A stretch of 64,000 bases of DNA from assembly GCF_003589595.1 (NCBI RefSeq), contig NW_020656077.1:6707997-6771996 (forward strand). Direction: 5' to 3'. How positions within the stretch are numbered: position 1 is the stretch's first letter; every line of letters begins with the position of its first letter. This stretch comes from Hyposmocoma kahamanoa. Lineage: Eukaryota > Arthropoda > Insecta > Lepidoptera > Cosmopterigidae. The notes beneath the pieces were generated by a model. That model saw nothing but the letters and a program-made list of their open reading frames with translations. It ran no database searches and was not told the origin of the DNA. Below are positions 10,520 through 22,829 of the stretch, in pieces. The position numbers and the translations under genes were made by a program.

Positions 10520-11540
10520 TTTATAATTTCAAATCTACAGGCATGATAGAGTCCCAGGACATGATTTACCAGGACTTCTCCATATTTCTTTGGGTACGTC
10601 TTATTATCGTGTTGATTTTTTGACACGGACACCGTTTTGTTGGCTTTTGCTCCACGTCATTGTCACCTGTTATTAGAGAGTGGCTGAGACTCAGCGCCAC
10701 CACGTGGTTAAAAAAAAAAGGTTGTGGTTAAATCTGAGCAAGTCCCGATTGTACCAGCCGCTACACGCATGACGGTAAATTACTGGACAATCATGTAAAT
10801 TGTTTTAATATTTTGTTTTTTATTATTATTGTTTTTCCGGTTTTTTTTGTTTACGTATATGCGTGTTTGTGCTTGTGCAATAAACACTTTCCTTTTCTTA
10901 TTTAAAAAAACACTACTGATGAAAACAATAACATGTAACACGTTTTTGTTTCTGGGTTACATATCAATTTAATTTTCTAATTGGTTCTAACATGAAAACA
11001 TGAAAAAACTTAATTTCCCTGCAAAACTTTGCTCTTGTGGTCAGGATAACGAAAATTTGAAATTTGCGTACCACAAAGGAAACGTACTAATGTTTAGGTT
11101 TCTCTTTACATAAAGACAATAATTGTAACTTTTTCATTGAAAAAAAAAACCCACCTCAAAAGTTTGTATATCGGCTTTTTTCGAATTCCCTGGGATCCTA
11201 AGGAATTCGATTCTGATGATGGATTCAACTCTTCAGATTGTGACTTCTTGGTGATAATGCGACTGTTACGGACTCCTTTGTACATTTTATACTTTTTTTC
11301 TGGTTGTCATGGTGACGTTGGTTTATTGATTACATGTAAAGTGTGAAGTGAACACTCGAGTTTTATTTACGGAAAATATTTTTTTATTTGTGATAACCGA
11401 AACTAACCCGGAACAGCATCGTCCATATTGATGGAGAAATTATAAAATTTGAGGATTTTCCTCGATTTCCATGGATCTCCTCATCAGATTCTGACTTGGT
11501 GACAGTGGGACCACCACGAGATTGCACCCTTTCAAACAAA
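10520..11540. other. Intronic stretch, mostly unassigned
   Basis: Near 10660-10900 a stretch ending GTGCTTGTGCAATAAACACT has the look of a LINE or mRNA 3' end with an AATAAA signal, but no coding part adjoins it. The rest shows nothing. Confidence 0.3.
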
Positions 11541-11544
11541 AAAA

Positions 11545-11640
11545 GAATTTTCAATATCAGTCTACAATTGACGGAGAAATCGGAAAATATACGTCTGAAC
11601 GTATAACCTCCGCCTTTTTTTAAAGTCGGTTTAAAAGGGA
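11545..11640 (-). repeat. Family D repeat, start segment
   Basis: On the minus strand: AAACCGACTTTAAAAAAAGG then CGGAGGTTATACGTTC. This matches the head of the AACCGACTTCAAAAAAGGAGG repeat at 16428 and 16548. Confidence 0.65.
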
Positions 11641-12014
11641 ACATTGTGTCTCAAATCAATGGTGTATTTCAACCAAAATTCTGAAAACGTAGATTTGCGA
11701 GATAGTGTGAATATGACTATGTGGCTATGTAAATAGGCAGCCCTGTAAGTACCATTGTAACAGCTACAAAAGCAAAGTTTCAGGGATCTAGTTATTATAT
11801 ACTTGCTGCTCAATTAAAAAAACAAAAATCAATACTGTCAAACCAGAAACAGAACCCTTCTGGAAATTTGTTACATAGTGCAATGAAAGCTTAAATATTC
11901 GCAATTCATTTCTATTCATATTGTTCCAAATTACCTCCTCTTCGATATGTAGTTTCCATAATGTTTTCCTTCTCCGAAAAGGTCATGGTAAAATTCCGAA
12001 ATACTCATATATGC
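11641..12014. other. Unassigned intronic stretch
   Basis: No feature recognised. Confidence 0.4.
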
Positions 12015-12085
12015 GTGTCCGGATACGAACCCACAGCCTCTCCTTCACAGGCGGCAGGTCAAATCATTAAGTTACTATGGTTTTT
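12015..12085 (-). repeat. tRNA-like SINE head (fragment)
   Basis: The minus strand contains GGTTCGTATCC, a close match to the RNA polymerase III B box, preceded by a possible A-box region about 30 bases upstream. There is no acceptor stem, so it is a tRNA-derived SINE piece or tRNA relic, not a tRNA gene. Confidence 0.4.
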
Positions 12086-12269
12086 ATGAAATTGCCCCAT
12101 TTGGTGTCATTTCTTTATCATAACTGAGATTTTTTACGATTCTTTACTCGTCCGTACAAAAATCTGTGTAGTGTGTTTTTATTATTTAACGTAGTCTGTC
12201 TAGAATTGAATTTTGTTGTTGCCTTGATCTATTCACATTATGTGTATAATTATATTATATACTAAATAC

Positions 12270-12621
12270 CTTAGAATAATAACGCATAGAATGATAGTTT
12301 CATATCAAACGAACTGTCACAAGTGAGGCAAAAATCAAATTCATGTAGGCATTTTCGTGAATATTTATATAAAAATACAAGTTGAAACGCGTTACTTCCT
12401 TGTGGAATGTGATGTTAGTATCTATTTTATGTTTGTCGGTCGTATTTTTACACTCATTTACCGCACATTTCGTCATTTTTAGCTAAAATTCTTGAGCTGT
12501 TCGCGGTGCAAGTTGACCTTGAGCACTGACGGCCCGCCCGCTCGTGTAGGCCCTTTGGGCACGCTTCAATTTGCCTCACTTAGCGTGTGCGGACTAGGTT
12601 TCTATGCGTTATTATTCTAAG
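12270..12621. mobile_element. MITE with 22-base terminal inverted repeats
   Basis: Perfect 22-base inverted ends (12270-12291 and 12600-12621, beginning CTTAGAATAATAACGC) and a perfect 8-base duplication CTAAATAC on each side (12262-12269, 12622-12629). AAGTGAGGCAAA also occurs inverted further in, so the true terminal symmetry is longer but imperfect. An 8-base duplication fits hAT or P-type transposases. No ORF. The right half has a GC-rich patch (12525-12560). Confidence 0.85.
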
Positions 12622-13435
12622 CTAAATACATTACACAACATTAAAATCTCTTTACAGTCACAACAGTCAGGTTATTTTAGATGCACTATTTACATTTTAC
12701 TACGTATATTATTATTGTCAATGTTTAACGCATAGTCGTTATATGTTTTCTTTCAAATAACTTAATCCCTCTCTAATGACTGAAAACCAGCGCCTTAGGA
12801 AACCTTGGCATAATGTTGGGTCAGTGTCGTTTCACTGCTATGACAATCATGTTTTGCTTTTTTTTTATGCTTAATCTGTATTTGTGTTATGTCAGTGAAT
12901 AATTTGTTTTAAAAAAAAACTATCTACCTATCTAATTTACGATTCATAATAATTTATAAATAAAATGTTTTACTGCAATTATTTCAAAAAACGCTACACG
13001 TATTACTTAATGCGATTTCATGCATTTTGAGTTTTAAGAGTATACTTAAGCGAGGACATTGTGTTAAAGTTTTGATGCGTGTTGACAAGACCAAGGACAT
13101 GTGCCAGGACCGTAGCGAGTGGAAGGCTGTTGTCTCTGCTTACTCCGACGGGAAAAGGGCGTAAACTATTTGTATATACGTATTTACTGAGTTAAAAATT
13201 ATTCGGGATCACGACCCCGCAGTTACCGTGTATAGTACGATCGTGTACAATTCTATGACAGCTTTGACGTAAAGTGCTTGATAAATATCGACATTTGGGG
13301 GGCAGATATAGCATAGGCTTTCTCCTTATTTATTCGCTTATGACATAACCATATAGAGTTAAATCATGATTACACTTAGTGATTTTTGCTTTTTATGTGC
13401 GGAATGAGTCCTGTTGGACGAATCTTGACTAATTA
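12622..13435. other. Unassigned intronic stretch
   Basis: AT-rich, no motif found. Confidence 0.4.
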
Positions 13436-13439
13436 TTTT

Positions 13440-13495
13440 TATCGGAAATGAAACTATTTTTCGGACATAAGATCGCATATATGTATATTCGTGTT
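13440..13495 (+). repeat. Family L foldback, arm fragment
   Basis: GGAAATGAAACTATTTTTCG followed by ATCGCATATATGTATATTCG resembles the arm of the foldback at 39744-39805. Centre and second arm are absent. Confidence 0.55.
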
Positions 13496-14073
13496 TATGC
13501 AATGGAATAGAATACTACTAAGATCTTTAAAATGAAAAAAATAATCATCGTAATCGGTTAACAAACGGTAAGCATTTTTTTGATATTAGTTAAAATAGTT
13601 TCATTGCCAATGGTTAGTATCAATTGCAAAAGTCAAAGATTTGGTATTTGTTTTCGGATATTAAATCTGAAGTTTAAGCGCCAGAACTTAGGAACCGACC
13701 AGGTTATGAGATTTAATGACACTAGTTTGCGTAAAACGTTTTTTGAGTCACAAGTTCACTCTACCCTTTTGTTTTGTCACTAGTTCACATTACACGTACA
13801 TTATAATGAAGGGCTTTAGTCATTTAGTCATAAAGTCTGACTGCCTTTAACTTTCTAGTCTACCTTATTGTTTAGTATCGAAGCAAGTCTGTGGTACGGA
13901 ACAGAATGTTGTTATACACCGGAATATGTTCAAATTAATCAAGATTATAGTAATTATATACTCGTATGTCGTATACAGGGTTATTTGTAAAACAATAACC
14001 TCGCAGGATTATATTAGACAACGACTTTTTTCCATGACTTATTTTATAGTCATAAAATAGGTGCGTCTGACGT
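13496..14073. other. Unassigned intronic stretch
   Basis: Contains a 67-codon frame at 13580 with no hallmark. Confidence 0.35.
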
Positions 14074-14605
14074 CATCGAGTGTATAACCAGAAATAGAGA
14101 CGACATAAGGACCATCCATCCCAAGCAACTCGTCAGGCTAATGGGCCCTATATCACTTTTAAATATCAACTCGCGTTTGCGCTGAAATCACAAATTAGAA
14201 AGCTGAATAATACAGCGCCAACAACTGACATGTGTGTACGTCTCCGTATATTCCAAAAATAATCTGTATTTATTGTAATAAAGTCTCTATCAATGGGAGG
14301 CTTCTATTCGATGGTGTGGGAAAAACAGCAAAACATTTAATTACAAAACAAACGGAATCATATTTCATCGGTAATTAAATATTAAATATGTAATTTTTCA
14401 ATTTTCGTCTATTACAACAAAGCAAGTTAAACTGGTCGATTTGAAGTGGAACAATTGACGACAACCGTCAATTATTTCGAATTCGGGCTAGCCAGTCAGA
14501 GCGCAGAAAACTATTCTGCCAAATCATTCACACGATGATTTGGCAGAAAAGTTTTGAAACAAATAAAATGATATATCGTCTCTATTTCTGGTTATATACT
14601 CGATG
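14074..14605. mobile_element. Family G MITE, complete copy
   Basis: Ends are 30-base inverted repeats (14074-14103 and 14576-14605) with one mismatch, containing TATAACCAGAAATAGAGACG. Flanks carry TGACGTC on both sides (14068-14074, 14608-14614), which overlaps the left end and may be part of it. An inner perfect stem (TTCTGCCAAATCAT / ATGATTTGGCAGAA, 14513-14547) lies near the right end. A second, left-truncated copy lies at 37618-38012. No ORF. Confidence 0.8.
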
Positions 14606-14745
14606 CTTGACGTCGAGTTGTAGACACACGACGCCACACCATATCATTAGTCATCTATTTTGTTTCACATTTTCTATTGCCGTTTAAAGAAAGTAACGTA
14701 AACCTATCTTTAATCATATTACAATTATATTCGTTCGTATCGTTG

Positions 14746-14783
14746 TTTTTGTGGTGGCAGTTCTAAAACTGCCACCACAAAAA
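14746..14783. repeat. Perfect 17-base stem hairpin
   Basis: TTTTTGTGGTGGCAGTT, loop CTAA, then its exact complement. Function unknown. Confidence 0.8.
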
Positions 14784-16427
14784 GAAAGATAAAGTATGGT
14801 TTATAGCTTTTCAAATTTTTCCCTTTGAAGCTTTTCTTGCTGTTTTTTATTACTGGAACACTGAAATAGAACTAAAAGCTAATACGCCTTAGCCTTCATT
14901 GTCTAATTCCCCTAGATCCAGATTTTCTTCCAAGCTTTTATGTTACGGAAACCCGATGAATAAGTAAATAATCCGGATTTATATTTGTTAAAATAGTTGA
15001 AAAAGCTTTGAAACACAAAGGAGAAGACTTTTTGCACATCAAATTTAAAAAGAAACTCATTTAAATAGGAAAAAATGTACTCTTGACAATATAAAAGGCT
15101 ATTTTTAGTTTTTTTTTTATTTATTTCATCCAATCCTCTTTCTGGTAAGGATCAAAAGTCCCAAGTAAGAGTACTAAAAATTACTGAAAAGGCATAAAGT
15201 TTCTAACCCATATTTCATAGAGACGTGTCAAATAAAGCCATTCTAAGTAGTCAACATGGACCTAAGTACAAGAAAAATAAAGTTAACAAATTGACAATAT
15301 GATGTTTTTTAAAATAAAAACAAAAGCAAAAAAAATTTTCTTTACAATTATTTGATTTATTTTAGAAAATAATATTAACATTTAGTTGTATACGTACATT
15401 TAGTTATATATACTTGAATATTAGACTTTAGGAATTTTCTCGTCTCTATTAACTTTTCGCATATAATATATATGTACAATATATATATCATATATAGATA
15501 TCCATCCTTGAATTGGTTACCTATGAGTCAAGCTTTGCCTAGTGTAGGAGCCAGTGTAACCGGTTTAGAAAAAGTTTAAAACTAAATGTCTTAAACATAC
15601 GTATTCCATAATGTGTAATATACTATATACTCACTTCTATAGCTGTTAACTGCAATTAAACTGTATTGATTTTTATGTACAAATAAATTACTAACTTACG
15701 TACCTACTATATTTCTCCTATATTTGAGGCTATCGGCGCAGAAGTGGTTTAATCCCATAAAATGCATATAGAAGTGATTAAAAGCCAAATTAAAAGCCAA
15801 ATTAAGTTTATAAATAGTAATTATATTATGACAATATGCAATTGTTATTTTATTTTAAATGAAAATAGCATCCAAATCTATTATGGGAATAAAATATTGA
15901 TATTTATTCTTGATACTAGCATAGGATGGGAATGACGACTTGACGTTCTTATGAGATTCAGATGAATTTAAAAGGTTATACTTTAAACGTTCGCCATTGT
16001 ATCGTTTATTACTAACTTAGGATATAAATTTGTATACCAACTGAAGAACATCACGTTATTACCGTAGAAAACGGTACAATAACCATTATTTCGGGACTTA
16101 AAGAAACCTTTATAAGAAAATTTATAACACCTATAATCGCATTTATAGGAGTAATATTACATTTATTGCTGTAAAGCTTAACGCAATAGACTCATAACAA
16201 ATTTGTTTGTGAAATTGAAAAGTTCTTAATATTCTATGTTGTTTCTCATTTAGTTATTCAATGCAGTGCTGAAGCAGTGCGGACGGCCATATCAAACTAT
16301 CACGCTTACGTATATAAAAACAACATTTTGAGTAATAGTTGTAAAAAGGGTTTTTCTGTAACTTTGATAAAATTCTAGAACGGTTAAGAAAGGCGGGTCG
16401 ATTGTTTTCATGCAGATTGATTTTTTA
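14784..16427. other. Unassigned intronic stretch
   Basis: AT-dinucleotide-rich patch at 15466-15502; a short tandem duplication of AAAAGCCAAATT at 15779-15804. No coding or element signal. Confidence 0.4.
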
Positions 16428-16760
16428 ACCGACTTCAAAAAAGGAGGAGGTTCTCAATTCGACTGTATGTTTTTATTTTATTTTTTTTGTGTGTGTGTTA
16501 TGCGAAGAAATGTTATGTGTTAGCTAAAGCAATAATTATAAAATAGTTTTTAACCGACTTCAAAAAAGGAGGCAGTTCTCAATTCGACTGTATGTTTTTT
16601 GTACGTATGTTACGCGATAACTCCGGTATTTGTGAACCGATTTTCATGATTCTTTTTTTTTCGGAAAGGGGGTACTTCCATAGTGGTCCCATTTCATTTT
16701 GAAGAAAGTACTGTGTTACATTAAAAATCGTATTTAAACGTCCCAATAATTATCCTTTAA
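16428..16760 (+). repeat. Family D repeat, two heads in tandem
   Basis: AACCGACTTCAAAAAAGGAG occurs at about 16429 and again near 16551, each followed by TTCTCAATTCGACTGTATG. The first copy stops after about 70 bases. The second continues through TTTGTGAACCGATTTTCATG and GGTCCCATTTCATTTTGAAG. This repeat is characteristic of lepidopteran genomes in my experience; class uncertain. Confidence 0.75.
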
Positions 16761-17082
16761 AAAATCAACAACATATTAAAAGTCTTATTCTTAGTTCATT
16801 GAAAATGAAAGGTAATATATTTTTTTGTGATATGCGAACAATTCAAATTTAAGTGAGACACAAAAGTTAAAAAAATGTATTAGGGGATATAATAACAACC
16901 CTGTTACGAAGCGCAAAATTTATTTGGGTAGTTTTTTTTAAGGCTACATTAAAATATGACTTCTTTGTGTACCTAGCACAACGATACATTCAACAATGTG
17001 ATAGTAAGTGTGCATTTGTGAATTTAGTAGCAAGAGAACCTTACCTATTTCTGCTACCAGGCAGTAATGTGACCATTACTAC
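16761..17082. other. Unassigned intronic stretch
   Basis: No feature seen beyond AT-rich sequence. Confidence 0.4.
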
Positions 17083-17362
17083 GTTCCAAGTGAGGGACGA
17101 CCAAGTCGTGCGCCTGGTGGTTAACGACGCGCCTATCCATAACAGTTGCAGTGCCACTTCGAGATTTATATTACAAAGATCTGCGGGTCGCTACCACTGC
17201 GCCGGTTACCTTGATACATAAGTTGACAAGTCTCATTTGCTTCCAATTTCACCAGCACCCTTACTCCTTAAAACCGAAACGCAATAATGGGCATTATTGT
17301 TTGGCGGCAGAAATAGATAAGGTGACCGACAAACTCTTTCACAAGGCGCTCTATTGCTTTTA
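17083..17362 (-). repeat. Family A dispersed repeat, near full length
   Basis: Runs from AAGTGAGGGACGACCAAGTC through CCTATCCATAACAGTTGCAG and ACAAGTCTCATTTGC to CTCTTTCACAAGGCGCTCTA. The usual A-rich tail (T-rich on +) is missing at the left. Confidence 0.8.
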
Positions 17363-17749
17363 AAATATATAAAATAACTTCTTTCAATAAAAAGAATACA
17401 TTACGTATTTTCAGAAACATTTATCGTTATTTCCCAAAATTTGATTTTTTTACGTATAGTAACATTATTTGCGCGATTTTTCCATTAAAATTACAACAGC
17501 CGTAGCGTGGCGTATGTTGCGCGTGACATGGTTTTAATAATCACACTTTTATCAATTATTTTGCGGGCACGACTCACGCTCAAATATAATATATATTATA
17601 TATATCACGCGCGACATATTTATATCTCAATTGATAAGTCAAAGTTACAAATACATGCAGACATCCACTGCTGAACAAATTGTTACAAATATAATAAAAT
17701 TTATTTTTTTATTGTGACTATGAATGAATCGGGGACAGTACAGCATTGC

Positions 17750-18002
17750 TGCGATTCGGGATCGGTTTCAGGTTGTGTTTCTTGCTCGTTCATCTCAGGG
17801 AAGTCGGCACAGTGAAAGAGCAGTTGCTTAAAAAATGTCGTTTTCAAGTGCAAATTTATTTTACCTATCGTATGGCGTTACATTTAAATTTTACGTCAGT
17901 GGTTTAATTTTAAAGGCAAATCTAAATCTTCAGTATGTAGTATATTATACGGCAAATTTCCAGATCTTGCGTTGACTTGCAATAAATGATTATTTGATTT
18001 TT
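17750..18002 (+). repeat. Family C repeat interrupted by about 100 bases
   Basis: Matches copies at 53806 and 61665 through GTTTCTTGCTCGTTC, TTTTCAAGTGCAAATTTATT and TTACCTAT. About 100 foreign bases (about 17872-17976) follow, and the family then resumes with AATAAATGATTATTTGATTT. Confidence 0.7.
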
Positions 18003-18004
18003 AT

Positions 18005-18605
18005 AATAATAATATAATAATAATAATAATAATAATTTTATTCTCAGACAACGTGATCCATAATATTTGTTAATAAAAAGTACTTAAGCTAGTGTTAGTT
18101 TAAACATAAAAATAAAGACAATACTAATAATAATTAAATAATAATTTGTTTAATAGGCGGGAGGATAACTGCCCAGCCAATGTTAGAGCAGTGAATCGCT
18201 AGCGGTGTGCAAACGCATCCACCGCCACAACATTGGGGACTCCCACCTATCTGTCAATGTGTTCAGGATGCTGTATGTGTTCACTTCACTTTCGTATGAT
18301 AGCGTAAAAATCGTCTACACGTTTATCAGCGAACATGGTTGATGCGCTACAGAAACGTGGCAGTTCGAACAGCATCCTGAACGCATTGTTATAATGAACG
18401 CGCAGTGCACCGTATGCCCGCTGCGTATAGTTGACCCACAGGCTGCACGTGTAAAAGGACTGGCAATAAGCTTTAAAAAGTGTTACCTTCACTTGATCTG
18501 TACATCGTGCAAACCTGCGCGCCAACACATTACAACGGACAGCCAATGCCCTGCGCTCCCTCTCTATATCTGCATTATCACACAGATCCTCGATTTTTAC
18601 TTATG
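18005..18605 (-). pseudogene. LINE ORF2 C-terminus with (TAA)n tail
   Basis: Reading the minus strand from about 18605: IEDLCDNADIERERRALAVR, then CNVLARRFARCTD, LFKAYCQSFYTCSLWVNYTQ, ALRVHYNNAFRMLFELPRFC and ASTMFADKRVDDFYAIIR. A stop and frameshift follow, then SILNTLTDRWESPMLWRWMR and a natural-looking end ASDSLL*. This is the C-terminal region of an RT-bearing non-LTR element that is common in insects and other animals. The plus-strand run of TAATAATAA at about 18005-18040 is its 3' tail. The 5' end is truncated at about 18600. At least one frameshift makes it dead. Confidence 0.8.
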
Positions 18606-18968
18606 GCAAATGTTAAAAGAAAGAGATAGCAACAAGAGATTACATTTTCTTTGATGTTTATTCATTATCACTGCGCAAATAGTATTCTTAGTATTTTTGA
18701 ATAATAAGTTTAGAAGAAAACTTCATTACAAGACCGTTGATTGTCTCTTTTTAAGTTTTGATAATAATAATAATAATAATGTTTATAGTACAATATTATA
18801 ATGAAGTCCCTGACTCCAGAGCTAGGTTACAAACCTGTGTGACTGGAGGCAGTGTCCTCTCTCAAATTTTGACAAAATTAGTCTATTTCATTACAATAGG
18901 TACAAACAAAAGATTAAAATATGGTAGGTAAACTATCTAACTTAACATTTCCATGCACATTGTAAAGT
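18606..18968. other. Stretch with a second (TAA)n run
   Basis: TAATAATAATAATAATG at about 18763-18781 may be the tail of another LINE copy. The adjacent CTGACTCCAGAGCTAGGTTA and its near-complement GTGACTGGAGGCAG hint at a short hairpin. Not otherwise assigned. Confidence 0.35.
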
Positions 18969-18969
18969 T

Positions 18970-18985
18970 TATATATATATATATA

Positions 18986-19033
<48 letters not shown>
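18970..19033. repeat. (TA)n(TG)n microsatellite at gap edge
   Basis: TATATATA then at least 22 TG units running into unknown bases; the repeat very likely caused the assembly gap. Confidence 0.95.
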
Positions 19034-19825
19034 NNNNNNNNNNNNNNNNNNNNNNNNNNNNNNNNNNNNNNNNNNNNNNNNNNNNNNNNNNNNNNNNNNN
19101 NNNNNNNNNNNNNNNNNNNNNNNNNNNNNNNNNNNNNNNNNNNNNNNNNNNNNNNNNNNNNNNNNNNNNNNNNNNNNNNNNNNNNNNNNNNNNNNNNNNN
19201 NNNNNNNNNNNNNNNNNNNNNNNNNNNNNNNNNNNNNNNNNNNNNNNNNNNNNNNNNNNNNNNNNNNNNNNNNNNNNNNNNNNNNNNNNNNNNNNNNNNN
19301 NNNNNNNNNNNNNNNNNNNNNNNNNNNNNNNNNNNNNNNNNNNNNNNNNNNNNNNNNNNNNNNNNNNNNNNNNNNNNNNNNNNNNNNNNNNNNNNNNNNN
19401 NNNNNNNNNNNNNNNNNNNNNNNNNNNNNNNNNNNNNNNNNNNNNNNNNNNNNNNNNNNNNNNNNNNNNNNNNNNNNNNNNNNNNNNNNNNNNNNNNNNN
19501 NNNNNNNNNNNNNNNNNNNNNNNNNNNNNNNNNNNNNNNNNNNNNNNNNNNNNNNNNNNNNNNNNNNNNNNNNNNNNNNNNNNNNNNNNNNNNNNNNNNN
19601 NNNNNNNNNNNNNNNNNNNNNNNNNNNNNNNNNNNNNNNNNNNNNNNNNNNNNNNNNNNNNNNNNNNNNNNNNNNNNNNNNNNNNNNNNNNNNNNNNNNN
19701 NNNNNNNNNNNNNNNNNNNNNNNNNNNNNNNNNNNNNNNNNNNNNNNNNNNNNNNNNNNNNNNNNNNNNNNNNNNNNNNNNNNNNNNNNNNNNNNNNNNN
19801 NNNNNNNNNNNNNNNNNNNNNNNNN
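19034..19825. other. Sequence gap (792 N)
   Basis: Unknown bases; any translated frame across it is meaningless. Confidence 1.
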
Positions 19826-20029
19826 TTGTAAGTCAATGTTTATACTGTATTATCTAAGGCTTATTAATATTTTTAATTAATTACTCATTATCATAACAGT
19901 GTTGAACCGTGAATAGGTAATAATTGTACTGGTCTAAAACACATAATTCCAAATGCAATGCCATTATACTGCTAATGCTGGGACCAGAGTCTATATACAT
20001 AATATACACTTTTTAAGTACCTTTTGTAA

Positions 20030-20285
20030 ACTACACTCCTGTCCATAACAGTATCAGCGCCACTTCGAGCTCGCAAAGATCTGAGGGGCACTGCCACAGC
20101 GCTCGTCACCCTGAGACATAAGTTTATTAGTCCCATGTGCCTGTAATTTCGCCAGCACCTATAATCTTCCAAAACCAGAACGCGGTAATGCTGACATTAC
20201 TGCTTGGCGATAGAAATAGGTAAAGTAGCAGTACTTCACTGGGCGAACTCTTTCACAAGGAGCTACTGCTACTAACACCTATATA
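20030..20285 (-). repeat. Family A dispersed repeat
   Basis: CCTGTCCATAACAGTATCAG, GAGACATAAGTTTATTAGTC, GGCGATAGAAATAGGTAAAG and CTCTTTCACAAGGAGCTACT are present; the A-rich end is lacking. Confidence 0.8.
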
Positions 20286-20479
20286 GGCTTTAAAGAAAGA
20301 CGTTGTGGTGAATGTTGTTTAAATGATAATGGACGGAGTCTTTTTAACTCCTGTATGGTGTAGTCATGAATTGAACCCCATAATGGAAAAGCCAGGTTTT
20401 TTTTTTATTGTGACTCGGCAAAATGACTGCACCGCGCCTGATGGAAAGTGCGAATACAGTCCAGAGATGAGAGTAACGG

Positions 20480-21055
20480 ATGGAAAACACAAATATCTTC
20501 ACGCCGTCACTATCATTTTGCCGGTCTGGCCAAATGCTTCTTCACACTACTTTTGAAGGACCCGATGTTATAGAGGGGAGGGACACATGCGCCGGGAGTT
20601 GGTTCCACAATTTGAAGGTTCGGCATAAAAACGAATTGCCAAACTTTTTAGTGCGGAACGGTATTGAACTGACCGTCCAACTGTGGCAACGCAGTCCGGC
20701 ACGGGTGGTCCGCTGATGGAAAGGAGAGGAAGGGATAAGGTTGAATAACTCTTCAGAGCACTCACCGTGGCACAGGCGATAGAATACGCTAAGAGACGCT
20801 ATATCTCTGCGAAGCTATAACGACTCCGCATGCTCAGTTACATGAGGATCGTTGACAACACGGAAGGCGTAGCGCTGCAGTCCATCTAGGGCATCGAGCA
20901 AGTACTTGGCAGAGCCGTCCCAAAGGTGCGAACAGTACTCCATGCTGCTTCGGACCTGAGCTTTATACAACAGGTATCGCAGCTCTGGAGTAAAAAATCG
21001 GTGCACCTTGTTCAGGATGCCAAGCTTGCGCGACGCGGTTACCTCACGTGAATAA
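20480..21055 (-). pseudogene. LINE ORF2 C-terminal region
   Basis: Minus strand from about 21050: REVTASRKLGILNKVHRFFT, then YLLYKAQVRSSMEYCSHLWD, LDALDGLQRYAFRVVND. After a stop at about 20817 it continues in register or near it: LRRDIASLSVFYRLCHGECS, EELFNLIPSSPFHQRTTRAG and finally WNQLPAHVSLPSITSG. This block order is that of Jockey-type RT C-termini. The copy has stops and frame changes. No 3' poly(A) or target duplication could be fixed. Confidence 0.8.
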
Positions 21056-21059
21056 ATCC

Positions 21060-22825
21060 ATTGGCGTCACATCGGATGAACGAGGTGGCCATTTTATGGG
21101 CTAATTCGTTTAGTTATTTTTAAAACAATGTTGGTATTAAAATTGTAAGTTAGTAAATTTTGATTACAGAGTTCGTAATACCAATAAGTAATCTGTGCAA
21201 AAACTTTTTGAGTGCTATAAAAGCATTCCATACTTCAGTTTCGTGTTAAATAAAAATTTTTAATATCGTGTGAAATGAAATAATGGAACATTTTTTGCAC
21301 AAGTGAATATTCACATATATATACGTAAAATGTACGAAAAAATATTAGATTGGACAAACTTCTGCTGTCCCGATTTTTCGTCTACCGATACAATGAAATT
21401 ATTTTTACAACAAAGTGAGTTGATCAGCATTAAAACAAAATTAGTCAATATTATTCATTTTTATGGACAAATAGGGCTTGACCAAAAATTTTAGTTTGTG
21501 AAAATTATTTTCCCAAAACAGATCTAATAGTTTTTATGACAGTTTCCTTGTATCCGCTAAGGCTGCATATTTCACTAACTTGAATAGGATGTCCAAGTTA
21601 AAAAAAACACACTGTATGTGATGTATATTATAAATGACTATAGGAATTACAGGTTATGTATAATTTATCTATTTGAGGATACATAAATTACACGTTTAAT
21701 AAATTTCGTATTCGGCAATTATTTAAATTTTTTTTTTGATTTTTAATGAATAAGATCGTATTGTGCGCTCAGTATTTATGGTAAGGTTTATTTACGCGAT
21801 ATAATTGACGCGTGAGTCATCATGTAGCCATGCTTTGCATCGCGACATACTGTCGCGGCACACGCGGTGCGTCATGAACCTGAAGTTGTTGTGTGCGCCA
21901 TGCTAACCATTGTGACAAAATTCCAAAATGGCGTTATATCACTTGAATTTGACAAATGTATGTGGACTTTTGCGGCTGCCATACAACAACGTATAGAGTG
22001 TCATATTGAAAGGTTGAAGTTTCATTAAAAATAACCCCGTAGAGCGAGGAAAAATAAATTTAAAAACAATTATGAACATTTGACGGTTGATTTATTTACG
22101 AAATGTTACCTTATGTCTCATTTTATTCTTGTCCAAGGACCCTAATGAGATCAAATAAATACTAATCTAGTTTACACACAGTAAACAGTATACAACAATT
22201 AGTAATCAAAGTAAATATTTGAATAATTTACACACTTGTATACCAGTTGTGGTAAAATAAACCAAATTTATTTGAAATTACCTGCCGTACCTTATTCCGA
22301 CACATGAATAAATTGACTGGTTGATTGATTGATTGAAACAGTTCTCGGGGTTGAGGTAACATACCTACAAAACATTTAAAATATTCGCATTTCTTTCTTC
22401 TACTGAGGTAGCAATCTGGCAAACATCTGGTGATTTGTAGTAATGGGGTATTTCGGAAAGAGCTTGAAAAATCAATTGTAAGTTTATAGACAAAGACGGT
22501 GAAAATTATTATCAACCAATATCAGTTATAATTGCACGTTCCAAGATTCGAGAAAAACTGAACAATACTCTTTTGCTACATTTTTTTATATAAATATGAT
22601 ATTTTTCTCTTTAAGTTGAATTAAATCGGATTAGATTAAAAAATGGTTGACATATTTTTTTTGTTATAATATAAAGGGTTTTTGATATCGTATCACTCGG
22701 TACTTTTACTAAAAAATAGAAAATATTACAAATTAGTGTCATTGTTTTTGCCCTCCTCCAAAATTTAATTAATTGGACGGAAAGAGCGTTTGGAATTCGA
22801 AAACATGTCTAGTGACGATATAAAT
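21060..22825. other. Unassigned intronic stretch
   Basis: Contains CGCGACATACTGTCGCG, a perfect small hairpin at about 21841-21857, and a short TTGA run near 22320-22336. Open frames (for example 22228-22515, -) have no hallmark. Confidence 0.4.
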
Positions 22826-22829
22826 ATCA

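Noticed and set aside
18937..19880. Long open frames across the N gap
   Set aside because: They consist of unknown bases plus dinucleotide repeat.
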